DNA from: Paenibacillus lupini
GTDB taxonomy: Bacteria > Bacillota > Bacilli > Paenibacillales > Paenibacillaceae
Reading direction: 5' to 3'
DNA: 64,000 nucleotides
Assembly: GCF_011761355.1 (NCBI RefSeq)
Contig: NZ_JAASRW010000001.1
Coordinates: forward strand, 1,115,867-1,179,866
Shown here: one piece after another, positions 44,239 to 53,071 of the stretch
Position numbering within the stretch: position 1 is the first letter of the stretch
How the letters are laid out: each line of letters starts with the position of its first letter
Program-made: the position numbers and the translations under genes
The notes under the pieces: generated by a model
Seen by the model: only the letters and a program-made list of their open reading frames with translations
Database searches by the model: none
What the model was told of the DNA's origin: nothing

Positions 44239-44398
44239 TTTTTTCACCTCTTGGAGTATTTTCTTGCAGTTACATTCCCATAGACGTGATATTTACTACA
44301 AAGGTTTCAGAAAATACAAATTCCTTTAAATGGAATTTTAATTCGTTACTATCTTTACATTATCTTTACATTGTGAATAAATAAATAGCTCTTATAGC

Positions 44399-44769
44399 TA
44401 TGATGAAGGGGAACATGTTTATCCAAAATATAATGAGCTTTTGTTACGGGAAGGAAGTTATGAAGTCACTTCAAAGGCAAAATTCAGAATTAAAAAAGAT
44501 GGGAAAGATATCCAAGTGCCGTTGCCTGGAATAATATCCTGTATGGAATTTCGATTGAGGAGGTTTCCATTGAAGAAATCGGTAAGGAGATGGGAAAGAT
44601 TAAAAGACAAGCACCCCCTATGCCGAAAAAAAATGGAAACTCGAATGACCTACGCATACAGACTGGAAGCACTTTGTTTGAAATAAAAGGAAGAGACCCC
44701 AACGAAGTAATTGCAGTAAAAGTAAATGATAAATATTCTAAAGCTTCAAAACTGGGACCTCTTAATTGA
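44399..44769 (+). pseudogene. Relic of the protein family encoded at 52187
   Basis: Two frames join near 44522: first YDEGEHVYPKYNELLLREG..., then AWNNILYGISIEEVSIEEIG, MPKKNGNSND and VIAVKVNDKYSKASKLGPL, ending at TGA 44767. The second part aligns closely with AWNNFVYGLSTEE...MPKKNGESND...VIAVKVDDKYYKAS in the intact gene at 52187. The 5' end with signal peptide is missing and a one-base shift splits the rest. Confidence 0.75.
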
Positions 44770-44790
44770 ACTAAACGAGGAATAATAGTA

Positions 44791-44826
44791 AAAGCAGACC
44801 AAGACTGCAGTTTGGTCTGCTTTTTT
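44791..44826 (+). terminator. Intrinsic terminator
   Basis: AAAGCAGACCAA (44791-44802) pairs with TTGGTCTGCTTT (44812-44823), then TTT. It belongs to the preceding relic. Confidence 0.9.
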
Positions 44827-44885
44827 GTTATTGCCACAACAAAAATAGGAAGTACATTTCTATGAAGATTTCGTTTGATTGATAG

Positions 44886-45422
44886 CAGCCTCGATATAAG
44901 TTTTCAAAGTTTACGGAGCAGGCGGGTTGGCAAGGCAAGGTAACCGTAAGCCACGCGTTCGGCTTTGCTGGCGCGAGCGAAGCCGCAGCTGAATTAGCGA
45001 ACCGGTTTGCGGGATTAGGCATTTCCGTCACCTCGACGGTACCGTTCGGCAACTTGGTTATGCCGATTCCAATGCTGAAAGCTAAGGGAGTTAAAGTAGA
45101 ATTAGGTAATGACAGCATCACCGATCATTGGTCGCCGTTCGGCATCGGGGATTGTCTGGAGAAGGCAGGCCTGCTCGCCGAGTTGTACCGGTTTGTCGAC
45201 GAACGTTCGCTCGCGGAATCACTCGGCTTCATCACCGGGGGCACGATTCCCCTTGACGCCAATGGCAAGCGAGTGTGGCCTGCGGTTGGCGATAAGGCCG
45301 ACGCCGTATTCGTTCAGGCTAGCTGCTCCTCGGAAGCGGTAGCGCGGCGAGCAAAGCGCAAGGCGGTATTATTCGGAGGAGCCGTCGTTTCCGGCTCGTT
45401 GATGAGTCTGCTTGAACAATAA
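44886..45422 (+). pseudogene. 5'-truncated amidohydrolase/cytosine-deaminase-like gene
   Basis: From an in-frame TAG at 44883 the frame is open to 45422 and encodes the C-terminal half of a metal-dependent deaminase: VTVSHAFGFAG, ELGNDSITDHWSPFGIGD (the NDxxxDxWSP(Y/F)G box carries the metal Asp) and GDKADAVFVQASCS. The N-terminal half with the HxH site is absent, and no start with a ribosome site is present. GC-richer than the flanks. Confidence 0.75.
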
Positions 45423-45496
45423 ACTCCAGTATTCATTGGGGATACTGGCCGTGCATTCTGCCTTCATTTATAGCGGGAACATCAGTAAAAATCCAT

Positions 45497-45536
45497 AAAA
45501 TGGCAGCTGATCCGAATGATCAGTTGCCATTTTTGT
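45497..45536. terminator. Terminator between deaminase relic and SDR
   Basis: AAAATGGCAGCTGATC (45497-45512) with GATCAGTTGCCATTTT, one G-U pair, then TTG. Confidence 0.85.
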
Positions 45537-45569
45537 TGAAGTAATGGACAGCTTAATACAGCCGTAAGT

Positions 45570-46427
45570 TTAGAAATTACGTTGCAAAAATTCGTGTTCA
45601 TAAATCGCTTGAATTCTTTCCAAAACATTCCGCGCCTGGTCTTTAAATTTTAAATCCGCAACCTGACCTTTCAGCAAAAACACGCCAGTTTTATTCCGGT
45701 GTTCCCCGAGAGCTCCTTCATACAGCTTGTTGGCGCCGTTAGTAGGCGGTGAGAAAAATAGCTTCATTAATACTCCAACCAAAAGGGGCAGTCCGGATTG
45801 TTTTCCTTTTCTTAGCGTATTGTTGCCGCCTGGGTCAACGCTGCGGATCTTGATGTCGTCCTTGGCAATCTGCGTCGCGATGGCCTGAGTCCACAGCGAA
45901 AGAGCTAGCTTTGAGGTAGCGTAAGGACCAAGCAGCTTGCGGAAGGTTTTGGGACGTTCCAGGATATCGATAGTAAACTCTTTCGTGAATTTTAGCGCGG
46001 AAGAGGAGGTGTTGATTACCGTTTTTAAGTGACCAATTTTTAGAAGTTCCTTCAATTCCATCAGAATAATATATGGAACGACCGTCAACAGCTCATAATG
46101 ACTCTCGCGCCCTTGTTTCGAATAGCTCAGCTTGGGAAAGGACCCTCCGGCGTTATTGAACAAAACATCGATCCGCTGCTCCTTGCTTTTGATCTCTTCC
46201 AAAGTACGCCTCAAGCTGGCATAATCGGCAAGATCATCTGTTTTGTAAATTCGAAGCGATCCACTCTTGACTGCATAGTGGATGCTCATATCATCTGCGG
46301 GAAAGTCGGAACGGTTCAAAGCAACCACCTGCCAGTCCTCCGACAGCAATTTCCGGGTTAATTCCAACCCGATCCCGGCGCTTGCGCCTGTAATCAATGC
46401 GATATGTTCACTTGGGTTCTTGTTCAT
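45570..46427 (-). CDS. Short-chain dehydrogenase, MerR-controlled
   Basis: A 285-aa classical SDR: TGASAGIG cofactor loop, LFNNAGGS, Ser in NTSSSALK and YxxxK in YATSK. GGAGGAGA lies before ATG 46427. Its promoter (46472-46502) has a 19-bp spacer with a dyad, and the divergent gene is a MerR-type activator, so induction by the MerR ligand is predicted. Similar to retinol-dehydrogenase-like SDRs; substrate unknown. Confidence 0.9.
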   Translation of the reverse strand: MNKNPSEHIALITGASAGIGLELTRKLLSEDWQVVALNRSDFPADDMSIHYAVKSGSLRIYKTDDLADYASLRRTLEEIKSKEQRIDVLFNNAGGSFPKLSYSKQGRESHYELLTVVPYIILMELKELLKIGHLKTVINTSSSALKFTKEFTIDILERPKTFRKLLGPYATSKLALSLWTQAIATQIAKDDIKIRSVDPGGNNTLRKGKQSGLPLLVGVLMKLFFSPPTNGANKLYEGALGEHRNKTGVFLLKGQVADLKFKDQARNVLERIQAIYEHEFLQRNF

Positions 46428-46471
46428 TATGCATCTCCTCCTGATATCGGATGTTTACCCTGATAGCGCAC

Positions 46472-46502
46472 ATTCTATAACTTGATGTCGACTCCAAGTC
46501 AA
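46472..46502 (-). promoter_or_regulatory. MerR-type promoter of the SDR gene
   Basis: Minus strand: -35 TTGACT (46502-46497), 19-nt spacer, -10 TAGAAT (46477-46472). The spacer has CTTGGAG...CATCAAG arms. A 19-bp spacer is a hallmark of MerR-activated promoters. Confidence 0.75.
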
Positions 46503-46539
46503 GGCGCAAAAACAAAGTTTTTTCCTTAGGATAAGAGAC

Positions 46540-46570
46540 TTGACTTGAAGCCAGCTCCAAGATGTATAAT
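46540..46570 (+). promoter_or_regulatory. MerR-type promoter of the merR gene
   Basis: -35 TTGACT (46540-46545), 19-nt spacer, -10 TATAAT (46565-46570), with arms CTTGAAG and CTCCAAG. It matches the divergent SDR promoter in -35, spacer length and arms. Confidence 0.75.
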
Positions 46571-46601
46571 GCACAATAAACAATATCCGGGAGGGAACTG
46601 G

Positions 46602-47087
46602 ATGAAGGAAGAGCAATCCTATACGATAAAACAATCCGCCGAGCAAACCGGAATTACTGAGGATACAATCCGTTATTACGAAAGGATCGCTCTGCTGCCT
46701 CGTGCAGAGCGGAAGGAAAACGGGCACCGCATCTACCGACAGGAGGACATCAATACGATCCGGCTGATAGCATGCCTAAAAAAAACGGGGATGCCGCTAG
46801 AGGAAATGCGGCCTTTTTTGGCAGTCTCCGCTGATACTGATCCCGCGGAATATCCCGAACTGGTGGAACTTTTAACGAGCCACCGGAAAAATGTTGTTAG
46901 CCAAATCGCCTCGTTGCAGCAGGTCGTCGATTTTATCGACATGAAGTTGGAGGAGGGGAGATACCGACGGGACTGCTCGGATGTAGAACTAGACGGCTTA
47001 CAGAGAAGGATGGGAGAACCGAAACCAAAGTCCGTCTCACCCGTTGAGATGAGTTATTTTTCCGTGTCGGCCAAAGCGGGCAGATAA
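46602..47087 (+). CDS. MerR-family transcriptional regulator
   Basis: A 161-aa MerR protein: TIKQSAEQTGITEDTIRYYERIALLPR (winged helix), NGHRIYRQEDI, then a dimerisation helix (about 80-120) and a short C-terminal part with one Cys (RRDCSD). No metal-type Cys triad, so an organic or aldehyde-like signal (AdhR/BltR style) is more likely. GGGAGGG precedes ATG 46602; the in-frame ATG at 46545 lies in the promoter. It controls itself and the divergent SDR by promoter architecture. The AraC gene follows 78 nt downstream. Confidence 0.9.
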   Translation: MKEEQSYTIKQSAEQTGITEDTIRYYERIALLPRAERKENGHRIYRQEDINTIRLIACLKKTGMPLEEMRPFLAVSADTDPAEYPELVELLTSHRKNVVSQIASLQQVVDFIDMKLEEGRYRRDCSDVELDGLQRRMGEPKPKSVSPVEMSYFSVSAKAGR

Positions 47088-47165
47088 AACTGGCAATAAG
47101 CGGCGTTATCCTTGATAGCCGCCAAGGTGTCAAGATTTTTCACGTAATAGGAGGAAGAAGCGCAG

Positions 47166-47984
47166 ATGAGCCATCCTTACCGACCCTTGCATGCTCCCCA
47201 ATTGCAGCCGCAGTTGCATATCCACTCGCACAATTTCCGGGAGTTTGCGCCGAGCCGTCGCCTGGCGTCGCATGTAGCTGCCTATTGGACGGTGGATTTC
47301 CTGCCGGTACCGGGAAATCCTGGGCATCGAGTCATCCCCGATGGCTGTGTCGATATTATAGTGGACCTGTTCGCTTCATCAAGCAGGCAGGCCGCTTATG
47401 TCGTAGGGTTAACGACACAAGTCGAAGTTTTGCATTTTGCAAAAGCACGCTCGGTATGGGGCATCCGGCTGTATTCGGAGTCTGCCCGAACGATCTTGAA
47501 GTCTCCAATATCGACATTACCGGCAAATCGTGTGTTTTTGGAGGATCTCTGGGGACAAGAGGCTCTCGATTGGGTCGAAAAGCTGCTGACTGCTCAATCG
47601 TTACCAGACAGGATCGAGGTCGCCGAGCAGCAATTGAGCCAAATACTGGCTGCGACCGAGGCGCCTGCTCCCACTTTGGTTTACCAGAGCATGCAGTATA
47701 TATACGAGGTCAAAGGTAATCTTTCCGTAACGGATTTGGCGGATAAAGTGAACTTCAGCGAGAGGCATCTGCGAAGGGCCTTTGAACTGGAGCTTGGCCT
47801 CAGCCCGAAGGAGATGCTAGACATTGTCCGCTTTCAAAGCGTGCTTGAGGAATTGTACAGCGGAGACTATTTCAACTTGACGGATTTGGCGCTTCAACAC
47901 GGGTACTACGATCAGTCGCACTTCGCTGGCGTTTTTAAGCGATATTACGGACTTCCACTCAAACGGCTGACCAAGCAGGAGTGA
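47166..47984 (+). CDS. AraC-family transcriptional regulator
   Basis: A 272-aa regulator: N-terminal DUF6597-like domain (AYWTVDFLPVPGNPGHRVIPDGCVDIIVDL) and a C-terminal AraC HTH (LSVTDLADKVNFSERHLRRAFE ... YYDQSHFAGVFKRYYGLPL). AGGAGGAAG lies before ATG 47166. It follows merR on the same strand and precedes a VOC gene, an arrangement frequent in Bacillales; regulation of the VOC gene is likely. Inducer unknown. Confidence 0.9.
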   Translation: MSHPYRPLHAPQLQPQLHIHSHNFREFAPSRRLASHVAAYWTVDFLPVPGNPGHRVIPDGCVDIIVDLFASSSRQAAYVVGLTTQVEVLHFAKARSVWGIRLYSESARTILKSPISTLPANRVFLEDLWGQEALDWVEKLLTAQSLPDRIEVAEQQLSQILAATEAPAPTLVYQSMQYIYEVKGNLSVTDLADKVNFSERHLRRAFELELGLSPKEMLDIVRFQSVLEELYSGDYFNLTDLALQHGYYDQSHFAGVFKRYYGLPLKRLTKQE

Positions 47985-48070
47985 GGAAGTCCGTTTTTTA
48001 CTATTTTCCAATGAGGGACAATTACTATAATGGGAGTGAAAATTAAACAAGGCGAGGGGAGCTGCAAAGT

Positions 48071-48448
48071 ATGACAGTAAAGTTGAAAAGAGTCGCGATT
48101 TACGTAGAAGAGATGAAGAGGGCGTTGGATTTTTATCGCGTGCTGGGGCTGGCTATTCCGGACGGCGCCGACGAAGCGCATCACGTAGACGTGGAGCAAG
48201 AAGGAATTGTGTTTGCATTCGATATGGTGGAATCGGTAAAGAGTGTTTTTGAAGGCTGGGAAGATCCTGTCGGCTACCGGACCGAGCTCGCCTTTCAGTT
48301 CTCCAGCAACGAAGCGCTGGACGACGTGTACCGTCAGTTGACGACGCTTGGGTATGACGGCTTCCTCGAGCCACGAGATACACCGTGGGGAGAGCGATAT
48401 GCGATCATAAAGGACCCCGATAACAATTTAATCAGCCTCGTCGCGTAG
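48071..48448 (+). CDS. VOC-family protein
   Basis: A 125-aa glyoxalase-fold protein: VKLKRVAIYVEEMKRALDFYRVLGL and RYAIIKDPDNNLISLVA frame two beta-alpha-beta modules, with metal positions His (EAHHVDV) and Asp/Asn variants. GAGGGGAGC precedes ATG 48071. Behind the AraC gene by 86 nt. Role unknown; detoxification or resistance by analogy. A 12-bp tandem repeat begins at its stop codon. Confidence 0.85.
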   Translation: MTVKLKRVAIYVEEMKRALDFYRVLGLAIPDGADEAHHVDVEQEGIVFAFDMVESVKSVFEGWEDPVGYRTELAFQFSSNEALDDVYRQLTTLGYDGFLEPRDTPWGERYAIIKDPDNNLISLVA

Positions 48449-48476
48449 CGAAGAGGTAAGCGAAGAGGTAAGCGAG
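48447..48476. repeat. 12-bp tandem repeat at a gene end
   Basis: AGCGAAGAGGTA occurs twice without gap (48447-48458, 48459-48470) and a third half copy AGCGAG follows. The first copy includes part of the VOC stop codon. Confidence 0.9.
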
Positions 48477-48695
48477 TATCATCCCGATGCACCAAAGGAA
48501 TATATGAAAGTGAGCTGCTCACTCCGTTCGATTTTGGTTAATTGGAACCAGAATGAAATGTAGACTGAAAAAAAGTGCATCGTATTCTCCACTTAATCAG
48601 GCGAATATACTCATAGCTCTTTTTAAACCTCCTGTGATACATTATGGGCGTCATTTATCGTTGCGGCCATCTGTCGCACAGGAGGGGGAATTTTT

Positions 48696-50600
48696 ATGAA
48701 ATTATGGCGAAGCAAGGCGTGGCTTTCCCTATGTCTCACGGCAAGTTTAATGCTTCCAGCGATGACTTACGCGGATGCAGGTGCTCCTCCTGCCAACCTG
48801 ATTGAGGTCTATCAGACCGACGGGCAACTGCTCGATTTCAACGCGGAGAAGGCACTGGTCTACAAGGAGCAAAGTCAGAAGGTGCTGATTGAACAATTGG
48901 ATGGGAGCGCATCATTAGAGATTGCAACAGGTATTACAACGAAGCCGGATAAGGCAGCGCTTACGGAGGAGGGGGCTATTTTTCACCTGCCGGGGGTGAA
49001 TGGGGAATCGAAGGAATATCGAAACGGTACGCTTCAGAGCCTACAAGCTTATTATTGGACGGTCAACGGTCCTTATGTAGCCTATTATGACAGCTCTGGA
49101 ACAGACGGTTCTCTTGATGAGCCAGGGACGAACGGACTGCGCTTACGCCACGGCAATACGGTGGAGACGATTGTTAACCCGATTAATCATTATTATCCGC
49201 TTGGTGAGGCAGAGATTCTGGATGATGGTACTGTTCTATATTCCTATGTGGAGCAATTGTTCAGTTACAAGGATGGTATAAGCACAGCCTTGACGGAAGC
49301 ACCGGAATATCCAAGCGAGATGGAGATAGATAACAATAACATAGAGGCGGAAGGCCATTCAATTCTCTATCTTAACTACAATCCTGAGCCTGTCATTTCT
49401 CTAATAACCGATACGGAATCCATTCCGTTATCCGGCCCTTATTTAGATATCGTAAGTTCCTATGCGAATGTTCTTCACCAGCAGAATCTTGCTACCGAAG
49501 GGGGATGGGCCGCATTTCCGCGATTAGATGAAGAACAGCAAGTAACGCTGTGGCTGCGCTCGCCAGCAGGGGAAGAGGAGAAGATTGGTTCTGGCAGAGC
49601 TGGGTATAAACTTCTAGCGCTGTCCCCTACAGGAGATGTGGTCTATAGTCTAACGGAGGCAGGTTCGACCCATTACTACCTTAACCGCGCTGACGCGGCG
49701 GGAGGAACTCGGGCCGAAGTGGAAGTTCCATCAGGCGGGGCGAAATGGCTGAATAACAGCTGGTGGTTCTGGTCGGATACTAGCGTGTCCAAGCTGTCCG
49801 AGGGAGAACCTTCGTTAGTATCACTGACAGCTGCACCTGCAGAGCTGAACCTTCTAGTTGGCGAGGAGCAGCAGCTTGAGATAACTGCTGAAAATGCCGG
49901 TGGTCAGACGAAGGCGGTAACGGAAGACAGCGAGTATGTATCATCAGACCCTGCGGTTGCAACGGTAATTCCGGGCGGACTCGTGAAGGGCATTGCAGCA
50001 GGGAGCGCCCAGATTACCGCGTCCTTTGGAGGGAAGCAAGTGACGGTAGCTGTAATGGTAGCGAATGCTGCTCCTACAGTGGAGCTGTTGTACTTCACCC
50101 CTAGTGAGCTTCATACCGAGATCGGCGTGAAGAAGACTTTCCAGCTGTATGCGGTATACAGTGACGGAACGGAGAAGAATGTCACTGGCGAAGCTATTTT
50201 AACCTCTTCCAACTCTTCTGTTGCAGCCCTGACTTCGGCATCTAATGGGGTTATAGGAATTTCAATGGGCTCGGCGGTTATCAACGCTTCCTTCGAGGGA
50301 GCAGCAACTGCGCTGGCGGTGAACGTAGCGGTTCCCGGCGGTTACGTGAAGAAGCTATACACCCTCGGCAATAAGTGGAAGCTGTCGGTAGGGGATTCGC
50401 GAGACATGCTGGTATATGCAGAATACAGCGACGGAGACTGGGAAGATGTCTCAAATTGTGCTGCCTATAGCTCCTCTAACCCTGCCGTTGCAAGCGTAGA
50501 TACTGATGGGGAAGTACGGGCGTTGTCCCCAGGCGTTGCCTACGTAACAATTACGTTCAATGGTGTTCAGAAACTCGTTAAGATTAAAGTGTTGGTCTAG
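48696..50600 (+). CDS. Secreted protein with three BIG2 (Ig-like) domains
   Basis: A 634-aa exported protein. Signal peptide LWRSKAWLSLCLTASLMLPA cut near YADA. Residues about 35-370 form a repetitive propeller-like region with VTLWLRSPAGEEE, shared with the protein at 3981. Three bacterial Ig-like group 2 domains follow (about 372-455, 457-548, 550-634), each with the SSSNPAVASV..G.V...SPGVAYVTITF pattern. AGGAGGGGG precedes ATG 48696. Probably surface-bound; role unknown. Monocistronic, with a perfect terminator after it. Confidence 0.85.
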   Translation: MKLWRSKAWLSLCLTASLMLPAMTYADAGAPPANLIEVYQTDGQLLDFNAEKALVYKEQSQKVLIEQLDGSASLEIATGITTKPDKAALTEEGAIFHLPGVNGESKEYRNGTLQSLQAYYWTVNGPYVAYYDSSGTDGSLDEPGTNGLRLRHGNTVETIVNPINHYYPLGEAEILDDGTVLYSYVEQLFSYKDGISTALTEAPEYPSEMEIDNNNIEAEGHSILYLNYNPEPVISLITDTESIPLSGPYLDIVSSYANVLHQQNLATEGGWAAFPRLDEEQQVTLWLRSPAGEEEKIGSGRAGYKLLALSPTGDVVYSLTEAGSTHYYLNRADAAGGTRAEVEVPSGGAKWLNNSWWFWSDTSVSKLSEGEPSLVSLTAAPAELNLLVGEEQQLEITAENAGGQTKAVTEDSEYVSSDPAVATVIPGGLVKGIAAGSAQITASFGGKQVTVAVMVANAAPTVELLYFTPSELHTEIGVKKTFQLYAVYSDGTEKNVTGEAILTSSNSSVAALTSASNGVIGISMGSAVINASFEGAATALAVNVAVPGGYVKKLYTLGNKWKLSVGDSRDMLVYAEYSDGDWEDVSNCAAYSSSNPAVASVDTDGEVRALSPGVAYVTITFNGVQKLVKIKVLV

Positions 50601-50638
50601 ATCGATTAAGAAGACGATTATTGTAAAAAGTATTACTC

Positions 50639-50680
50639 AAATAAACCATCATTCTTATTCGAATGATGGTTTATTTGCTG
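50639..50680. terminator. Intrinsic terminator
   Basis: A perfect 16-bp stem (50639-50654 with 50661-50676, core CCATCATTC), flanked by A and T runs. Confidence 0.93.
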
Positions 50681-50834
50681 AGGGAAACTGTAACAAAACA
50701 ACAACGACGAAGATGTCGGACGACAACAACTAGTTATTAAGCGAACGAGCAGTATAGCAGAATGGCTACCATTCAAATTTAGCAATACCTTGTAAATAAT
50801 CAATCTATTGTGTAAAATTTTCTTAAGAATTAAT

Positions 50835-50900
50835 CTGTGTGTTACTGGCGAACATGGTAAACCATGAGGGAGCACACAGAATACAGCCGTACGCCTGGGC
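50835..50900 (+). ncRNA. ZTP (pfl) riboswitch aptamer
   Basis: P1 is CTGTGTG (50835-50841) with CACACAG (50873-50879). Inside lies ACTGGCGAACATGGT with ACCATGAGGGAGC, and 3' of P1 CCGTACGCCTGGGC: these are the conserved segments of the pfl motif, which binds ZMP/ZTP. A terminator follows directly, and the gene downstream is the enzyme that consumes ZMP (AICAR). Confidence 0.9.
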
Positions 50901-50937
50901 AAAGTATTTGGACTTAAGTCTGAATACTTTTTTTATT
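50901..50937 (+). terminator. Expression-platform terminator of the ZTP riboswitch
   Basis: AAAGTATT (50901-50908) with AATACTTT (50923-50930), inner GACTTAAGTC, then TTTTATTTT. It starts right after the pseudoknot strand, as in other ZTP switches where ligand prevents termination. Confidence 0.85.
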
Positions 50938-50958
50938 TTCTGAGAGGAGTCTTTTTGA

Positions 50959-52125
50959 ATGGAAGATGTTAATCTGCGGTACGGAATGAATCCACATCAA
51001 AAACAGGCAAAGATATATTCCGGAGAAAAACTGCCCATAAAGATTTTAAATGGCGAGGCAAGTTACATTAACTTTTTAGATGCATTAAATGCTTTCCAAC
51101 TTGTTCGAGAATTAAAACAGAGTATCGGTCAACCAGCAGCAGCTTCCTTTAAGCATGTAAGTCCTGCTGGTGCAGCTGTCTATTCCCCGTTGTGTGAATC
51201 GCTTGTCAAATCTTATTTTGTTGAAGGCTTAGAGCTGTCTCCATTGGCTGCCGCATACGCAAGAGCCAGAGGGGCGGATAGGATGTCTTCGTTTGGTGAC
51301 TGCGCTGCTTTTAGTGACAAAGTTGATGTAACTGTAGCAAAATCACTTAAAAAAGAGGTCTCCGATATCATTGTTGCACCAGGATATGACGAGGATGCTC
51401 TGATACTTTTAAAAAAGAAAAAGAACGGAAATTATCTCATCTTAGAGATCGATCCTAACTATGTACCAAATCCAATCGAACAAAGATCAGTGTATGGTAT
51501 CACAATGGAACAAGAACGAAATGATGCAGAGATTTCGGAAGAGATCTTTAATAACATTGTATCCAAACAACGAAAAATTCCCGATAACTCAAAAAGGGAT
51601 CTTCTCGTTGCTATGATCACCCTCAAATACACGCAATCCAACTCCGTTTGTTTTGCACTTAACGGCCAAACGATTGGAATTGGTGCCGGGCAGCAATCAC
51701 GGATTCATTGTACACGACTTGCAGCTGAAAAAGCTGATAATTGGTGGTTAAGACAACATCCAATTGCACAGCAAATGGTTTTCCGTGCCGGAATATCCCG
51801 TACTGAAGTAAACAATGCGATTGACGGATGGACGAATGAGGATTTTACACTTGCTGAAGAAAAGCAGTGGAGACAATATTTTAATGTGATACCTGAACGA
51901 CTTACGAAAACTGAGAAACAACATTGGCTATCAGGCTTGAATGAAGTTTCTTATGCTTCCGATGCTTTTCTGCCTTTCCGAGATAATATTGACCGGGCTG
52001 CTCAAAGTGGTGTCAGGTACTTGGTTCAAAGCGGAAGTTCGTTGCGTGATGACCAAGTTATAGAGGCAGCAAACGAATATGGAATTGTGATGGCCTATAC
52101 GGGTGTCCGTTTGTTTCATCATTAA
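50959..52125 (+). CDS. AICAR transformylase (stand-alone, PurH C-terminal type)
   Basis: A 388-aa protein corresponding to the formyltransferase part of PurH, without the IMP cyclohydrolase domain. Seen: LRYGMNPHQKQAKIY, LNGEASYINFLDALNA, SFKHVSPAGAAV (catalytic Lys-His) and IGIGAGQQSRIHCTRLAAEKA. It transfers formyl from 10-formyl-THF to AICAR (ZMP), giving FAICAR. A ZTP riboswitch controls it, so the enzyme is made when ZMP accumulates, for example on folate shortage. AGAGGAG precedes ATG 50959. A full bifunctional purH presumably exists elsewhere. Confidence 0.93.
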   Translation: MEDVNLRYGMNPHQKQAKIYSGEKLPIKILNGEASYINFLDALNAFQLVRELKQSIGQPAAASFKHVSPAGAAVYSPLCESLVKSYFVEGLELSPLAAAYARARGADRMSSFGDCAAFSDKVDVTVAKSLKKEVSDIIVAPGYDEDALILLKKKKNGNYLILEIDPNYVPNPIEQRSVYGITMEQERNDAEISEEIFNNIVSKQRKIPDNSKRDLLVAMITLKYTQSNSVCFALNGQTIGIGAGQQSRIHCTRLAAEKADNWWLRQHPIAQQMVFRAGISRTEVNNAIDGWTNEDFTLAEEKQWRQYFNVIPERLTKTEKQHWLSGLNEVSYASDAFLPFRDNIDRAAQSGVRYLVQSGSSLRDDQVIEAANEYGIVMAYTGVRLFHH

Positions 52126-52186
52126 ATATTTTAAGCATTATTGAGCTAACTGGGAACAAATTTTTAACAAATAGGAGGTATAATTA

Positions 52187-52639
52187 ATGAAGCATATTAA
52201 ACTCCTTTTAGTCTTTGTTAGTGTAATAATAGGTATTTTCTCATTTACAGGAGGAGCAACAGCTACTAGCTACCCAAGTGCTATTGCTTGGAATAATTTC
52301 GTATACGGACTCTCCACAGAGGAAATTGACATTAAAGACATTGGCAATCAGATTGGAAGGATTGAGCGTTTAAGGACACCTATGCCAAAGAAGAACGGAG
52401 AATCAAATGACAAGCCCGTCGGAAGCCTGTTGTTTGAAATTAATGGGGTAGATACTCTCGATGTAATCGCAGTTAAAGTAGATGATAAATATTATAAGGC
52501 ATCGCCAAATGGACCACTTCCTATTACAACCAAAGATACCATTGCAGCAAGGAAGGTTATAATACTGATAGTTAGCAGTTTCGGTGTGTTTCTTACATTG
52601 ATTATCATATGGAGAAGAAAAAGAAGACGTATTGGTTAG
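52187..52639 (+). CDS. Exported or membrane protein with AWNNxxYG motif
   Basis: A 150-aa protein with an N-terminal signal or anchor (IKLLLVFVSVIIGIFSFTGG), an external domain with AWNNFVYGLSTEE, MPKKNGESND, LLFEINGVDT and VIAVKVDDKYYKAS, and a C-terminal transmembrane helix followed by RRKRRR. AGGAGG precedes ATG 52187. A decayed relative lies at 44399. Family function not known to me. It starts 62 nt after the transformylase, without terminator. Confidence 0.7.
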   Translation: MKHIKLLLVFVSVIIGIFSFTGGATATSYPSAIAWNNFVYGLSTEEIDIKDIGNQIGRIERLRTPMPKKNGESNDKPVGSLLFEINGVDTLDVIAVKVDDKYYKASPNGPLPITTKDTIAARKVIILIVSSFGVFLTLIIIWRRKRRRIG

Positions 52640-52691
52640 TTCATTCAGCTAACTGGTAACTATAGTTCAATCAACAAAGCTGCAGCAGATC

Positions 52692-52910
52692 GTGACGCGA
52701 GAAAAACGCTTGAGAGAGAGAAATTGGTCTGATGAGATGATTCAGGATTATAAAAATTTCGCAATAGAATTACTAGAGATTTCTCATTCTGCATTTGACC
52801 CACCTATGCCAACTGTTGTTTCTACTGATAACAATGTTGAAGAAGTAGCAGGCCAAATTAAAGCTTGGATTCTTCAGTACACTAACGATGAAGCATACAC
52901 AACGTCCTAA
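52692..52910 (+). CDS. Small hypothetical protein
   Basis: A 72-aa frame, EKRLRERNWSDEMIQDYKNF and KAWILQYTNDEAYTTS, with normal protein composition. The GTG at 52692 lacks a ribosome site, so it may be a 5'-truncated remnant; the sequence just upstream (GCTAACTGGTAACTATAGTTC) belongs to a dispersed intergenic repeat, which may mark the break. Confidence 0.4.
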   Translation: MTREKRLRERNWSDEMIQDYKNFAIELLEISHSAFDPPMPTVVSTDNNVEEVAGQIKAWILQYTNDEAYTTS

Positions 52911-53071
52911 GCTAAACATTCCTGTAGGTTTTCATTATAACTACAATGCTAAAAACGTAGAAAAAGAATTGAAAAAAATTAATTGAAGTTCATATGCATT
53001 ATGAGCCTGCCGGAGTCAGGTAATTTGATGAATGGTTCCAGTTATCCTCCAGTTCTACGTCCTCTAAGAAA

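Noticed and set aside
44828..45121. Minus-strand 97-codon frame
   Set aside because: Shadow of the deaminase relic, which has recognisable family motifs on the plus strand.
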